A stretch of 64,000 nucleotides of DNA from Gremmenia infestans (GCA_032629725.1 JAFEVB010000012.1:124001-188000), one strand, 5' to 3'; positions 23,012 through 35,087 are shown, counted from the stretch's first letter. Program-made: numbers and translations. The notes: generated from the letters alone by a model not told the origin.

Positions 23012-25836
23012 AGTAAGAGATCTGCTGGTGGTGTCGACAAGTGGAAAGTGTGCGCGTAACCAGTCGGCAACGGCGACGGCGAGGTTGACTTGGGTATTTA
23101 ACCTAATGCCTGGTTGCTGTGGTGTTGAGGTGGGATGGGATGGGATGGGCCGAGAAAATTAAAAAAAGATGGGGAGCGGCGGCGGCGGGCGGGAGTGAGC
23201 TCAGACTTTTGCTAGCGAGCTGCGCCCAAGAGGATCCTTTATCGATAGCAAGCCGGGGTGTGTGGAGGGGTCTTAAGAACTTGTAAACTCGCAAAAAGCT
23301 GTTGCAACTTTGACCAGACGACAGGAGGAATGAAGTGATTTGAACCTCGTCGTAAAGTCTTGGTCAGAGAAACGGGGGAAGTGGCCTCCGGATGAGAAAT
23401 CCAATCTGAGGTAGAAAAAAAAGTCCAGTAGTTTCTCTGTTGTAGCGTTGTCCTTCAGCCTAATCGTCGTACGGGAGGATTGGGTATCAATGCCCTTATG
23501 AATAGAGTGGGGATAGGAGAACTCCGCGAGGTCCCATCTTTATGACTCCTCCGAGTCCTGATAGTAAGTAAAAGAGATGGATAGAAGTTGGAGCTGAGGA
23601 GGAGAAGATATGTCCGGGGTGTGAAGGAGGGTTAAAGAGAACAATAGAGGCTGCATTGCCCGCCGCCCGGGGACTCGTGCTATGCTCTGCGGAGAATGAC
23701 ATGCAACGTGCTGCACTATACTGGACGGTGCAAATATTCTATGTACGATGTAAGTAGTCACACTGACGACTGACCACCGCACCCGTTGCGATTCCTCGCT
23801 GCTTCAATAACATTGGTAGGCGGCTTGTGAGAGCCAGCGATCCTGATTGGAATGCTGCCCTGCGAATGCAAAGCCAACACTGCCCACCAGTCTCTTTCAT
23901 AGGCAGAGGAAAGCGATGGGTAGGCAAGACACCACGCCCTCGACCGAGTTTGTGTCTATCTGCAGCCGCCTCCTAGATGCAATTTTGATGGTGGATGAAT
24001 GACTCCCTCCGCCCCTCAGGCGGGGAAGAATGAGCCAATATCAATTTCGCTGAAGAGAAACGACAGCAAAATCTGGAATGCCCAGCTCTTACTCTCCAAT
24101 CACTCCTACTTTGAGATATGCCAGTGCTGCTGTGTTACCCAGCCAACTTTCTATACCTCCATATATTCTGATATAGGAGTCCTATTTGCGCTGGAAGCTT
24201 CTTTCGTGTTTCAGAGCCAACAGCAAAATGTATTTCAGAATTAACAGATCACCTCCATTCCATTGGAGACCGTCGGGACACGGATCTGGCGTGATGCAAG
24301 TCATCAAAATAAACCCCATACCACTTGTCCCAGCTGAAGCGGCGTCATCCAACCTAACCGGGGAGCAGGAGAAGAAGCAGAAGCTTGATATCTGGGCGAT
24401 TACTCCCTATCCCGGGTCGAGGAGTTTGAATACCGGGTCGTTACGACGAACTGAACCGAAGGATTCCAAAGACCTTCGGGCCAGTGATGTCGTCGCCGTC
24501 ACCCTGCATACTCCATATTTATGCATTATATGCAGGCCACTGAAGATGTGCAAACCTTACCCTTTTGGGCGTACACACCACACTACAGCTTCCATCCAAC
24601 TGGAAGACGGATAATTAAGTCAGTCAGATAGAAAAGCCACGGCCAAGACCTGATGGCGAATTGTATGTTCCACCCACTGCCGTCTCATCGTGACTCGGTT
24701 TGAGGCCATTCGCAAAAGGCACAGTGGAAGTGGAGTCTCGTCTCTCCACAGGCTGCATCCGCTGCTGACAAAGTCCACATTAGTACCTTTACTACCCTAC
24801 GGGCTACTCGGTATGACGGTAGTGCCTATCAAGATCTTAACCTCCGCATTAGTGTAACCTACAAGGCTGAGATCACGACACACCTGCCAGTCGTCCCGTA
24901 TCTACGGAAGAGACAAAGTCTCAGATCCATATAAACGTTAGACCGGAAAAGGAAACAGGCAATGGCAGATAGCAGATAGAGCTTTATCTGTTCATTTGCA
25001 AGTAAGGTTGATCCTTCAGATAGTCACGATAAATGATCGTCTTTCTCCCCACACCCTCAGCCAACCGCACACCGCTTTTTGACCTCCAAGAGTCATCCTC
25101 GTAAATACGAATATGTGCTCTATCGCCCCATAGAATAGAAACGCCACACAAATCCGAGAATCGACTCGCCGTCGAGGCCATAAATTTGCCGCAAAGCATC
25201 AGGCAAACGTCTAGTCATCTGCTGTATTATTGGTTGGTCCATACTCACGACTGTTGCGTCTCGGGCTTTTTCCACAGGGTGAATTTAGCGAGCATCTTTG
25301 GATTCCTTCTCGAGCTTTATTTGGACCCCGAGTCCCTCCCCTGATCAATAATACCACCCGCGTTATTGCCCCGGGCAAAATCGCGAACTCTTTTGTGCAA
25401 CCCGCAGAGCGTCGCGATTGCGTTACCCCAGCCGGCTTCGTACATGTTCAAGTATGTGGGGCCGAAGGGCTATTGGGGGCGAAGTTAGACGAACTACGAT
25501 TTGAATCCGTGCGATGAAGGAAAGAAAGAAAAGCTACTATTGTAGACTATTTTTGGTAGAGACTTCTCAGAGAGGTAGAAACCCTATATACCTCCCTTCA
25601 TCTGAGTATCAACCATTGTTGCGTGCTCTATCTTGACCTTGGGATAGCTCACGTCACTTGACTCTGACGTGAGACTCCAGACTTTCCAAAAACTGGGATC
25701 ATGTCCCAAACCAGTTAGCTGTAGCTAGCTTAGTACTACCTCGTAGCCAGCGCCGAAGTTCCAATTGACCTCGGAGACCGATAGGTGCTGTTTTGAGAGC
25801 CTTGCAGATGCTATGCACTTGAGCATACTTGGCACA
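23012..25836. other. Gene-poor stretch
   Basis: No gene can be supported. The left end is the promoter of the minus-strand gene ending at 21251 and is rich in pyrimidine runs. On the minus strand, 24984-25199 reads plausibly (YEDDSWRSKSGVRLAEGVG), while the segment just 5' of it is coding-like in another frame (DALRQIYGLDGESILGFVW). This could be a small broken gene, but I do not recognise it. The plus frame 24186-24614 shows no domain. Confidence 0.4.
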
Positions 25837-28071
25837 TCAAATCTCCCCAGCCCAGTTGCAAGTCATTGTGGCCCAAAGATCATGATACAGGGGCATACCA
25901 GTAGTCGATGTTTGATACTCAGAGGCCCCAATTTCATTGAGATCAGAGGACCCTCCATAAGTTGAACCTTTGGGGGAGTTTAAGTAAGCACTTAGGCTCG
26001 GATCCATTATTGGACAATGACCCATCGCGATACTAGCTACTTTTCCGGGTTGCACGACAAAGGATTCCGGCTTTATGTTAGCAACTCGGCGCTCGTAAGA
26101 CTTCTTGACGCTTGCTAGTAACATCTTGAAGACGTAAAGTACGTCGGGGTTCCTAGGATGATTGACATCTTCGGAAGAAGTCTTGGTGGATGACAAATGC
26201 TGGAAGCGGTAACAGAGACAGTCGAGGTACATTACTAAAGGTATGTTCGTCCTTGTCGTATTTGAATCCCATCCTCGATTCGCAGCCATGAGAAAGGTGA
26301 GGCGAGAGAGAACAAGTGTCGCTTCGACCATCAGACCCCACTGCACAGATGTAAAACCTAGCAAGCTGGCCTCGGGTAATGACAGAAGGTACTCGAAAAA
26401 TCTCTTGGAAGCATCTAGGCAATTGGTAAGATGAGACTGGACGATCGGAGCATTGTTTTTTTGTGAACGCAGGTGATCTCTGTATGGCTTACGCAGAAAT
26501 CCAAGCTCATAGCTGTAGATCGAAAGGTCAACGGATCGTTCAGCAAGAGCCATATATGCTACACTATAAGTCAGTACCGGCATGATATATGTGGTTGGAG
26601 GCGTACGCAAGCTGCGGATCTCGTCCGGTATAGAGTCTCTCCATTGCTGAAGCTCATTCGTGAATATCTGAACATTCAACTCAGCATTGAGAGAGTCAAG
26701 GTGCGGATCGTCGCTCAGTTGTTTGTTAGCGTGGAGTTCCGTAATTTTCTCATTAAGGCGTCGCAATCTGACCATCGAATAAACGGGGGCCAGAAGCTCT
26801 TCGTCCATCAATGATTCGCCGTACACATCCATGACATTAGAGTACCGTAAGTTGTTTGGTTTCCCAAAGCCTTGACAATAACTAGGGAAATATGATTAGC
26901 AGGGCGGTGTTACAGAGCCTCTAAGTAGAGAGGTATCAAACTCACGCAGAAGACAAGTAGTAACACCCGAGATATGCTCTCTTCGCTGCTTTTGTGAACT
27001 CGTCGTTCTCAATGAGACCTTCTGTGCGTATAGCGTTGAAGTTGCTGAGGTTCGGCAATTCTCGGTCCAGCCCAAGATCAGCGGCAAGACTAATCGCAAG
27101 ATTTATATACATAGATGATTGATTATGTCGAGGATTTATATGGATTGGGTACCTCCATTACAATCAGTCCCAAACTGTTAGGTAATTGGGCAGATCAACT
27201 TACCATGCGATGTACACAAGCAACCCTAGTAAGAAATCGAGGCTCTTTTGCCCTTCAACGATCACCTTGGAACTCAGGACGCGCCTAAATTCATGGTCCT
27301 AAACGTCGGATCTCGGAGTTAGCGCAGCTTTAGAGGGTTTCAGGAGTAATTCTGCAAAACAAGCTACAGGGCTCAACTCCGAAAAGCACCTGAAAGAGAA
27401 GCATCTGCTTCGGCATCTCAACTGACCATCTGATGGTACAAAGGCGGATCTTTAATCGATGCGCTCGTAAGAATTGCTAGCAGCAGGAACGGAGACGATT
27501 TCGACAAAGAGGGAACAGTGGCATCTTGGGGAATCTGGACAAATGGAAAACAAGGAGCCATCAGGCGAAATCTGGAGAGAAGTTCTTCGCCATCGAGGAG
27601 GCTAATTCGCCGTTGCTCTATAAGTGGCGAAGCAGCTTGGACTTGTTCCATATCATGGATGCGCTTCGTTTCTAGAGGGCCGTCTTCGCCGAAAAACTCT
27701 TTATGGCGTCGGTGGAGTGCTAGCAAATCCTTTTGAGTATCTGGAGGCAACACGGGGGGAAGATTGATAGAAAACTCCGAATCATCGAATATGGGGGATT
27801 GATTCTTGTTGGGGTTGGTAGAAGATTTTCTAAGGGTATATCAGCAAGGGTATTTCCCCGAATCCTCACGGAAATAGAATGCTAGTATGACCTACGTATT
27901 GCGAGTTCGCATTGGGCGAGCTTTAGATCGGACAACACAGTCATTGCTACTCTGTTCGCATCTGTGGCACACATCCTGCCCCTTGCTGAAAATGCAACGA
28001 CTTTTGCTGGCTCTGCAAGCCTCACACGCACGAGCATTCCTCAATTTTGATGCCGTGCCGTTTTCAGACAT
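25837..28071 (-). CDS. Zn2Cys6 transcription factor with fungal middle-homology domain
   Basis: Five exons on the minus strand (27896-28071, 27427-27829, 27204-27298, 26946-27152, 25837-26881) encode 641 residues; all phases agree. Introns are 66, 128, 51 and 64 nt. Residues about 13-45 form a Gal4-type zinc cluster (CEACRASKSRC, then CHRCEQSSNDC) after the start MSENGTAS. A linker and a helical fungal-specific regulator domain follow, with KDPPLYHQM, LLGLLVYIAW, LAADLGLDREL and AYLGCYYLSSA. The last shows the YL-type motif found in many such regulators around a CYYLSS core. The overall layout resembles PrtT/War1-like factors, but I would not name an ortholog. Nuclear, CGG-binding and probably dimeric (family knowledge). 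The frame is open upstream to 28290, so a longer N terminus is possible. A cluster of CGGATGT motifs lies 75-157 bp upstream of the chosen start. Confidence 0.9.
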
Positions 28072-28144
28072 TTCCTTGTGCCGTCGGAGACAATTACTAA
28101 ACTGAACTTCAAAAATGGATTTGTGGCAACTGCTGTCTCCAGTC

Positions 28145-28228
28145 CGGATGTCCATGTTCATATACGTGGTCTCGGAATGGATTTGGCCGGATGTACACCT
28201 TGTGCGGATGTACGGATGTACGGATGTA
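28145..28228. promoter_or_regulatory. CGGATGT cluster upstream of the Zn2Cys6 gene
   Basis: CGGATGT occurs at 28145, 28188, 28205, 28213 and 28221. The last three form a perfect 8-bp tandem CGGATGTA. CGG triplets are the classical half-sites of Zn2Cys6 proteins, so this may be a site for self-regulation of the gene starting at 28071 (inference). If translation starts further upstream, the cluster would be partly coding. Confidence 0.4.
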
Positions 28229-28436
28229 CGTAGCGCGATCCCATTGGACAATGCGACACGGCAGCCGGCAGCCAATGATAATCGACGCAATATAATCCTA
28301 CCATGGGGCCACTCTTGGAGTGCACCACAGGCAGAATTAAGTCAGTAAAACAACAGAGGAAGTCCCTGCTCATGGAAACTTTCACACAACGACGTTCCCA
28401 TAGACTATTCTATCCCACTAAAAGCTTTATTCAATA

Positions 28437-29372
28437 TTACAGCAATTGGACGTCTGCCACGCACGCTCGATGATCTGACGAATAAACCCCATCGTCAAAG
28501 CGGTTTGCCAAGACGGCATATGTAGCGTACTTGACATGGTCACTTTTCCTTGCAAATATGAAATCAATCCGAGCTGGTGTATTGTCCACATGACCGAAGG
28601 AGGTAAAAGTCATCTCGTTGCCGTATCGTAGTTCTTCGGGGATGCTCACGCCAATGTCTTCCATCGCCGATTCGGGTGCAGTCATAACTTGATAGGCTCC
28701 ATCATCAGGGGGGCTGTTGAAATCGCCTGCAAGCAAAACAACAGAAAAATCCTCCAACATCACCTCAGAGGAGATGAGGGAAAGTATAAGCTTGGCACTC
28801 TCCTTTCTAGATTTAGCACCCTCATTATCGAAATGAGTGCTCATAACAAGAACAAGTTTCCCGGTTTTTGCATGTACAAAGGTCCCGATGGTGACAATGC
28901 GAATACTCGCAGCATCCCAGCCTCTTGAGGGCTTCTCGGGTGTTTCACTCAGCCAAACCGTTCGCCATTCCTTGACGTGAAAGATAGAAGGTCGATAGAA
29001 TATAGGGGAGTATTCGCCAGCTTGCTTGCCATCGTCTCGGCCGACTCCAATGTAGTCCCACTCTCCGGATGCAGAGCCATTGAGTGAGGTTTGGACATCC
29101 ACAAGCTGGGAATGAAGTACTTCTTGAAGGCAGATGAATGTCTCGGGTATACTCGTGGAGTTGAAGACGAGCTCGGAGCAGAGCCTTGGACACCGAATTG
29201 GCCATCGCTCCTCGCCCTTGAAAGGCGCCTCAGTGGCGTATCGAATGTTGTGCGTTATAACACGGAGATCAATTGATGTTTCGTTGTTCCTGCTCCCCTT
29301 GTGGTTCTCATCCGAGACTTGCCTTCGAGTCATGATGCGTGAAGCTTGCGACGCGTCAAGAAATGGCTTCAA
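28437..29372 (-). CDS. Endonuclease/exonuclease/phosphatase-family protein
   Basis: This single-exon gene encodes 311 residues. The key residues of the metal-dependent EEP fold are all in place: Asn42 (THNIR), Glu84 (CLQEV), His180 (STHFDN), Asp217 and Asn219 (AGDFNSP), Asp270 (RIDFIF) and Asp300-His301 (SSDHR). The family cleaves phosphodiester or phosphate-ester bonds (DNase I, APE1, inositol phosphatases, CCR4, sphingomyelinases). The compact form with no extra domain resembles the small bacterial- and fungal-type EEP proteins of unknown substrate. There is no signal peptide, so it is probably cytosolic. The first Met is used; Met14 is also possible. The gene ends 208 bp from the 5' cluster of the Zn2Cys6 gene, on the same strand. 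Confidence 0.88.
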   Translation of the reverse strand: MKPFLDASQASRIMTRRQVSDENHKGSRNNETSIDLRVITHNIRYATEAPFKGEERWPIRCPRLCSELVFNSTSIPETFICLQEVLHSQLVDVQTSLNGSASGEWDYIGVGRDDGKQAGEYSPIFYRPSIFHVKEWRTVWLSETPEKPSRGWDAASIRIVTIGTFVHAKTGKLVLVMSTHFDNEGAKSRKESAKLILSLISSEVMLEDFSVVLLAGDFNSPPDDGAYQVMTAPESAMEDIGVSIPEELRYGNEMTFTSFGHVDNTPARIDFIFARKSDHVKYATYAVLANRFDDGVYSSDHRACVADVQLL

Positions 29373-30136
29373 CCCTGAACACTTTGTCTAATGGAACTCG
29401 GCTGAGACATTGATGGCACCGCAGAATACTTTAGCCAGTAATTTGCACAGACAAAGAATAAGATGAATAAGAAGAAGATCCGGCGGTTGCAAATAATAGA
29501 TCCACTCCGGCGTGTATTCATTTATATTTGGGGTAAATATCGCGAGGTTGCTGAGTCAGAAAAACGTACTGTACCGAGAGAAGTCCTACCCCACCAGAGC
29601 CCCAAATTCCTTACAGCCCACAGCCTCTTCACTTTGTTCAAACTCCAAACACAGCACATGGCACCACTGCACCATTCCAGTCTCGTCCTGTCATATCGCT
29701 CGACCACTGGAATACTGCAATGCTGCTTGCCTGCGCCACCCCAAGCACTTTTGATTGGACACTCGCGATGCAAGTGCACGTACTCAGCGGCTTGCTGCTT
29801 CAGCTGCAAGCCTTGGCGGTTATCCCAAAATATATTAAAGTTGAGCTTATTCGCATTCTCAAATTAATTGACATCTTTCGTACAAGTGCCTTCCAATTCT
29901 GTTCGCTTTTGCCAGAGCCTTTATCTATTGCTTCCTACATAAGTACTGTGTTTGAGAGGATCGCTCCTTCCCTGTGTCATCTCGCCTGGCCTTGGAATTC
30001 TTCGCCATTTCCGAATTCCTTCATAACGTAGCTTTTAAATATCGTTTTTTCTCGGATTAATTTGATCATCTTCTCTTGATTTGGCTTTCTTCAATCGAAA
30101 TCTCAGTCACAGCAAGCTTAAGAACATTCAGCCATC
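29373..30136. other. Divergent intergenic region
   Basis: This separates the EEP gene (-) and the small secreted-protein gene (+). Open frames such as 29463-29867 have no domain. It probably holds both promoters; a T-rich leader (TTTTCTCGG to CTTCTCTTG) lies just before the + gene. Confidence 0.5.
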
Positions 30137-30507
30137 ATGCGTTCATCAATCCTTGTCCTCCCGGCGGCAATAGTCGCGTTTGTTTCAGCACAGGTAGAGA
30201 GTTCATATTCTCTCGAATCTATCCTACATCTACTAATATATTGCAGACTGCGCCAACACCTACAACAGGCATCATATACTCCAATACCACCTCAACGGCG
30301 GCCGTTACCACAGGATACACCACATCTGTGGTTGTCGTCGGAGGCAAGACCACGAGCGTCTTGGTTAATGGAGCAGGCCAGACTTCTTCTTTCCGCTCGA
30401 CAGTCAGCCCCACAGCGAGCCTTCAGGGCAGTGAGGCGGGGAGGAGCTTCCGGGAAGTTGGCGGTGTCTTGTTGGCTGCTGCGATGGGATTTGCGCTTGT
30501 GTTATAG
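30137..30507 (+). CDS. Small Ser/Thr-rich GPI-anchor-like surface protein
   Basis: Two exons (30137-30193 and 30247-30507) encode 105 residues; the 53-nt intron has branch site CTAAT and acceptor TTGCAG. Exon 1 is almost exactly a signal peptide, MRSSILVLPAAIVAFVSAQ, which is common for fungal secreted proteins. The mature part is Thr/Ser/Val-rich with an NTTST sequon and TTGYTTSVVVVGG. The C terminus is a short polar stretch followed by the hydrophobic tail GGVLLAAAMGFALVL, which ends the protein as a GPI-attachment signal would. No cysteines are present, so it is not a CFEM or hydrophobin protein. A cell-wall or plasma-membrane role is inferred. Confidence 0.8.
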
Positions 30508-31680
30508 GATGATGTCTTGCTCGGTGTATGTTCAGACTGTGGGTTTTCGTGGCTGGTGGGAAAATCAAGAAATTACCCTTCCGTTTTATGGTTCGGAGTT
30601 GGACTCTAGATATTAAACTATAATGTTTCTGCTCGGCGTACAAAATCATAAGACATGAAAAGTCTCAAGCTCCATGAAGTGACGGAGCAAGTTCAATCGG
30701 AGGTATATCGTACGATCGTACGGACCTTTAAGGAATCCAAACCTGATAAGTCACCCAGCTCGGTCACTTTAGTAAGTCTTACCTTGAGCGTCAAACGAGT
30801 CATGTATAGTTCCAGTGGTTCTAGTTATTCTATTATCGCTCAACCAGGAAAGATCTTCGCCGACAGCGCTTCAGAAAGCACTATTACAAATGACTATATA
30901 CCAAAAGCTTTTGATATATAAGATTCCACAGACGACACGAATGATGGGGAAGCCACCCGCACTGCCTTGAATTTCACGCGTGTCACGTGTGCAATAACCT
31001 ACTCGCAAGCCTCGTGCCAAGAATGTCTTATCGATTTCACATCAGCCATCCTCACCTCACTTTCCCATCTTCAAAGCTCACGGTGACCTCATCTAGTCAT
31101 TATCCTCCCAAATCCGGGGTAGTTGCCCTTTTCTCCCCCTCGGTGTATGCTGCGTGCCTTGCAGTCACACCCAGAATGCGGCTGGTGCAGGACATGGCTT
31201 GCGGAAGAACCCCCATTCCCATCACCAGATAGGCTCCCACCCTGACCACCCAACTCGTAACCGCCATACGCGGAAGCAGTCACGACTCAAGGCTTACGTT
31301 CCTTTCACCTGTTTCTTATCTGTCTTGGTTTTCTTACGGCAAGTGCTGATGGAGGGCTGTCTCACTTCAGTGTGATTCATAGCACGCGCTCGGCAAGCGT
31401 GGCTGAAGCGTGGTGGTGACTGTCTACGCCCTCCTCTTTCTAGGTAGCTACGTGACTTATTTTTCGTATGCGTATATATCTCACACCCATCGCTCCCCGT
31501 ATTTATTGTATTTCTATTTCCATCTTAATTTTGCTTCAGAACAAATAAACACCTACATTCGCTGAGATACCATAATCCACCCCGCAAAGCGCATCCAACC
31601 CACAGACCGGCCGTTGAGCCGGATTCGACGAATACAAATATACCAACACTCTTTATTATTTCCACGAACAAGAAGGCGAG
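30508..31680. other. Gene-free stretch
   Basis: No supportable gene. The frame 30655-30921 has no domain. The right half is pyrimidine-rich and contains a TATATAT-like element near 31473, so it is probably the promoter and leader of the gene at 31681. Confidence 0.45.
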
Positions 31681-32352
31681 ATGCCGTTCAACGAACAGCA
31701 GAAGCGGAACCAGCGCCGAGAGTCCTGGCCCCCTACTATCGTCCGCATCCCAGAGGACCTTGAATCCATCGACGAAAACCCCATCTCATTCTTCCTGACC
31801 TCTCCCGAAGACATGGACGACTTCCTCTCCGACGACGAACTGTCAGCAGGCATCGACCCCAAAGTGCCTAAAATCAGAGAAGTCTCGCCAAGCAGTCTGC
31901 AACGCGTGCCGAGGCTTGAAGAAGACGACGAGGAGGAGTTCGAGGTGCCTGTGACTCTACAAGATTTCACGGAGAGGCATAATAATGGGAGGAAATCGAG
32001 GACGGGACAATACAAAGATGGCGCGGGGAGGTTAACCGGGCTAGGCATCACGCTCCCGGAACATGCGGCGATGCGTGGACGGCCGAGAGTCAAACTTGTC
32101 CCTGAAGGACGCGGGCATGGACGTGGTAGGGCTAGGACGTTGAGTGCGCGGCGACCACAGAGTTGGAGGGAACCGAGTCCGGAAATTTTCTCGATCAAAG
32201 AGGAGCGTGAGGATGAGGGCGAGGTTGGGGGAACGGCGATGGGGAGGAGTGTTTCGACGCCTGGGACGATCAGCGGGGGGATCTTGAAGATGAGTCCTAG
32301 CTTGAGTCTGAGTCCAGGGCCGAAGAAGAGGGTTCATTGGGCGGACACTTAA
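31681..32352 (+). CDS. Acidic hypothetical protein with C-terminal RVxW motif
   Basis: This single-exon gene encodes 223 residues. It starts MPFNEQQKRNQRRESWPPTI and has an acidic first half (MDDFLSDDELSAGID, EEDDEEEFEVP). A basic glycine/arginine region follows (EGRGHGRGRARTLSARR), and the last residues are KKRVHWADT. The RVHW motif with basic residues before it fits the docking consensus for protein phosphatase 1 (R/K-V/I-x-F/W), so a PP1-binding role is possible. No folded domain is recognised and the protein is probably disordered. A long overlapping frame on the other strand (31656-32198) is judged a shadow, because the + frame starts in a good position and ends with the conserved-looking tail. 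Confidence 0.65.
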   Translation: MPFNEQQKRNQRRESWPPTIVRIPEDLESIDENPISFFLTSPEDMDDFLSDDELSAGIDPKVPKIREVSPSSLQRVPRLEEDDEEEFEVPVTLQDFTERHNNGRKSRTGQYKDGAGRLTGLGITLPEHAAMRGRPRVKLVPEGRGHGRGRARTLSARRPQSWREPSPEIFSIKEEREDEGEVGGTAMGRSVSTPGTISGGILKMSPSLSLSPGPKKRVHWADT

Positions 32353-32952
32353 TGGGGTACATAAGTGTATGATTGGGTAGCATTTGCATGGTCGGCGTTT
32401 GGGTGCTGTGATAATAACATTTTCATCATACCCTCAGATTGCATACTTTCATTTTCCCATCTAGAGTTTCACAGTTTTGGCATTGTTTGCATTTACATAT
32501 GTTTGTCTCCTTCCTTTTGAGGAGTTTAATTGCGTGGACTCGGCACATCGATTGTATATTAATGGAGGAGGAGGAGCTCACTCCTGGTACTCCTTTGGTA
32601 GATATCTGGATGTTGGTCACTGAACAGGGCGTAATGGAGATTATTCCCACAGTACATATTTTGCCAAGTCCTGTCTTCGTCCTTGAATAACCTTTCTACA
32701 CTCTACCAATTTTCACTCCACAAGTTTTCATCTGCGCTTCCGAATCTCATCTGTACATATCTATCTACTAGAATTAATAGTATTATAACGTTTAGAAAGC
32801 TAAGTAAGAGAGGTAGAAGCCTCTTTATACAGTTTCACTTCTTAGCGCCATACTAAGCCTTGGCAGTCATATGACTTTCACTTAAAATACAGGTCATATG
32901 ACTAGTCACGTGATCTCCTTTTCACATCATGTCAGGTTCCTGACACCTATAG
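32353..32952. other. Intergenic, left border of transposon block
   Basis: No gene is supported. Sequence composition is normal until about 32950, where it changes abruptly to AT-rich, stop-dense DNA. Two short CATATGACT/AGTCATATGAC-type inverted motifs and a CACGTG occur at 32867-32911. Confidence 0.5.
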
Positions 32953-34598
32953 TAGATATCTCTTTTTCTTTCTAGTATAAAAGTTTTTTCTTTTAGTAAT
33001 AAGTATAACTAATTTTATATAATTTTAATATACCTATAATAATTCCTATAACCTTCTATAATAGTAATATAAACCTCTTTTATATCTAAATACTAATCTT
33101 AATTTTTAGAGATCTTCTTTATCTAAATACCCTAAGACCTTTATCTTTATAATACTTTAGTATCTAATACTATAAAAAAGCATATTTATAGAGATTACTA
33201 TATAAGCACTAGCTCTTTTTTTATAGTATAATATACTACTTTTAATAGCAAATCCTTCTTATCTAAATAGTTTTCTAATTTCCTAAACTAGTTCTTTTTA
33301 TCTTGCCTAACTATACTATATCTTATATATAACTGCTTAGATCTTTAAACTTTTTAAACTACTATTATTTCTTAGGGTCTTTATAATTCCTACTTCTCTT
33401 TATAGAAGATTTTCTAAAAGCTAATTGCATTTAAGTATAGAAACACTAAAATAAGTAATAAAGATCTTTATATAGGTTACTAATATAAAAAGAAATAAAT
33501 GCTTATATAGATAATAGTTTATATATAAGTATAAAGTATAGAAAGTAAAAAGTAAAAGAATAAAAAGTAAATAAAAAGAGTAAATCCTAAGCAAGTTACT
33601 AACTAATACTAAAAACTATAACTTAAGAGCAAAAAGAGTATATTATAGATAGATAATATCTTATATAAATATATATCTACTAAGTATATAGCTATAAGCC
33701 GCAGAACTATAACTACTATATAATATTAGATAACTAGGAAAAAACTAAAAAATCCCTACTATAATACTTTAATTTAGTAAAGAGGTCTACTATAGCGCTG
33801 AAATCACTAGTTATCTTAGTAATCTTTAGCTATAATATCATAGGCTTAAATCAAAGGTCTATAGCTCTAAGAACTCTAAAAAGTATACTATTTTTCAGGC
33901 TATTAAAGGGCCTCTCTTTATTATTAATAAGCCCTATCTTTATCTATAGCATAGTAAGATTATTTGCTATTTCCGCTATTATAGTATGCTTAATAGTAGA
34001 GGTATAGCTTATAAAAGCGGTTGTCTTAGCGCCTAGCTACTATATTCTTAGTAGGGAATATAAGGTCTTTAGAGCATCCTATTACTCCTTTATAGTGTTT
34101 TTTAGAAGGATATACTATAGCGCTCCTTAGGTATATAAGCTTATAATTAGGATACTAGCTTTAGCATCTTTTACTATAGAGCGGTTTGATTTTATATTTA
34201 TTTTAAGGTTCTTAGCTCTTAAATCGACCACTTTCTAAAGGCTTATGCTTTATAGAAAGCGCTTAACTTGCATGCTCTAAGGCTTATAATTAGGCTCTAT
34301 AAGCTTAGTAATTTAGAGCTTCTCTATGCTAAAATCCTTTTCTATTATAGCAAGTGCTATAGTTAACTATAGGCTTCTATAAAGAGTCAAATGCTGAAAA
34401 TATAGTAATAAATGCGCTAAGCGATAGCGTGTTCTAAGCTTATAACCTATTGGTTCTAAGCTATGTATGCAATGCTTAAAGCTATATTTTTAAGGTGTAA
34501 AAGCTTAAATTGACTGCTGTTCTATAGTAGGAAGTACGCTGTATATATAGAGCTCTCCAAGCTCTATTTCTAAGCAGGTAGCAATGCTTAGAAATAGG
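32953..34598. mobile_element. AT-rich degraded repeat, class unknown
   Basis: The stretch is strongly AT-rich and dominated by TA steps, with almost no CpA or TpG except in GCA/TGC. Stops fill all frames. This is what heavy RIP leaves behind. I looked for RT, integrase and DDE transposase motifs on both strands and found none I could defend. It is probably an old transposon that served as the landing site for the retrotransposon on its right. Confidence 0.5.
34574..34595 (+). repeat. Inverted-repeat arm, left
   Basis: The 22 nt here match the reverse complement of 41699-41720 at 20 of 22 positions (GCAGGT, then GCTTAGAAAT). A further copy of the core, TTTCTAAGCATTTGCT, sits at 41167-41182. 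Without the two LTR insertions the arms would be only about 130 bp apart, like a small inverted-repeat element. Confidence 0.55.
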
Positions 34599-34603
34599 CT
34601 ATT
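34599..34603. repeat. Target-site duplication (left copy)
   Basis: CTATT lies directly outside the left LTR and matches CTATT at 41164-41168. A 5-bp duplication is the usual size for Ty3/gypsy integration. Confidence 0.8.
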
Positions 34604-35087
34604 TATAACGATCGCCTAGCTTACGTAGTGCTAGGGTAAGTCTTATAACTTAAGTAGGTCCCTAGACCTAGGTTATTGTTGGGTTAATATTAGTATCTAT
34701 TAATAGATTACTAGTTGCTATACTTAGGAGTATAGCTTATTATAAAGTATAAAGTAATAAGCGTATATTAGGAAATACTATTTAAGTTAAGCATAAAGCT
34801 CTTATCTAATAGGTAATAACCTAGTCTTATATAGAACCTTTATGCTGCTGGTCGACCTTGGTTAACTTAACTACTATTAATCTAGTCAACTGCTCGCTAG
34901 TTAACCAGTTAATTGCATTACGTAACTAATTATATAGTATAATAACCAAATGTTAGTAGGCCTACTCCCTAATAAATATACCTAAATATATATATATAGG
35001 ACTATAACCTCTCTCCTAGGGGTTCTCCTATGTCTAAAACCAGACACTAAGCCTAAGGTCCCCTAGTTATATATTATATCTGTAACA
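34604..35087 (-). repeat. 3' LTR of the gypsy element
   Basis: 484 nt, matching 40680-41163 along its whole length with many C/T and G/A differences. Its first bases on the + strand are TATAACG where the other copy has TGTAACG, consistent with RIP at the LTR end. Confidence 0.93.

Noticed and set aside
24186..24614. 142-codon plus-strand frame
   Set aside because: No domain, no good start context, composition not gene-like.
31656..32198. 180-codon minus-strand frame over the acidic protein gene
   Set aside because: Ser-rich shadow of the + strand gene, which has better start, length and C-terminal motif.
32953..34598. Possible pogo/Fot or mariner transposase in the AT-rich left flank
   Set aside because: Translated both strands around 33850-34250 ignoring stops; no DDE or HTH motif could be defended.
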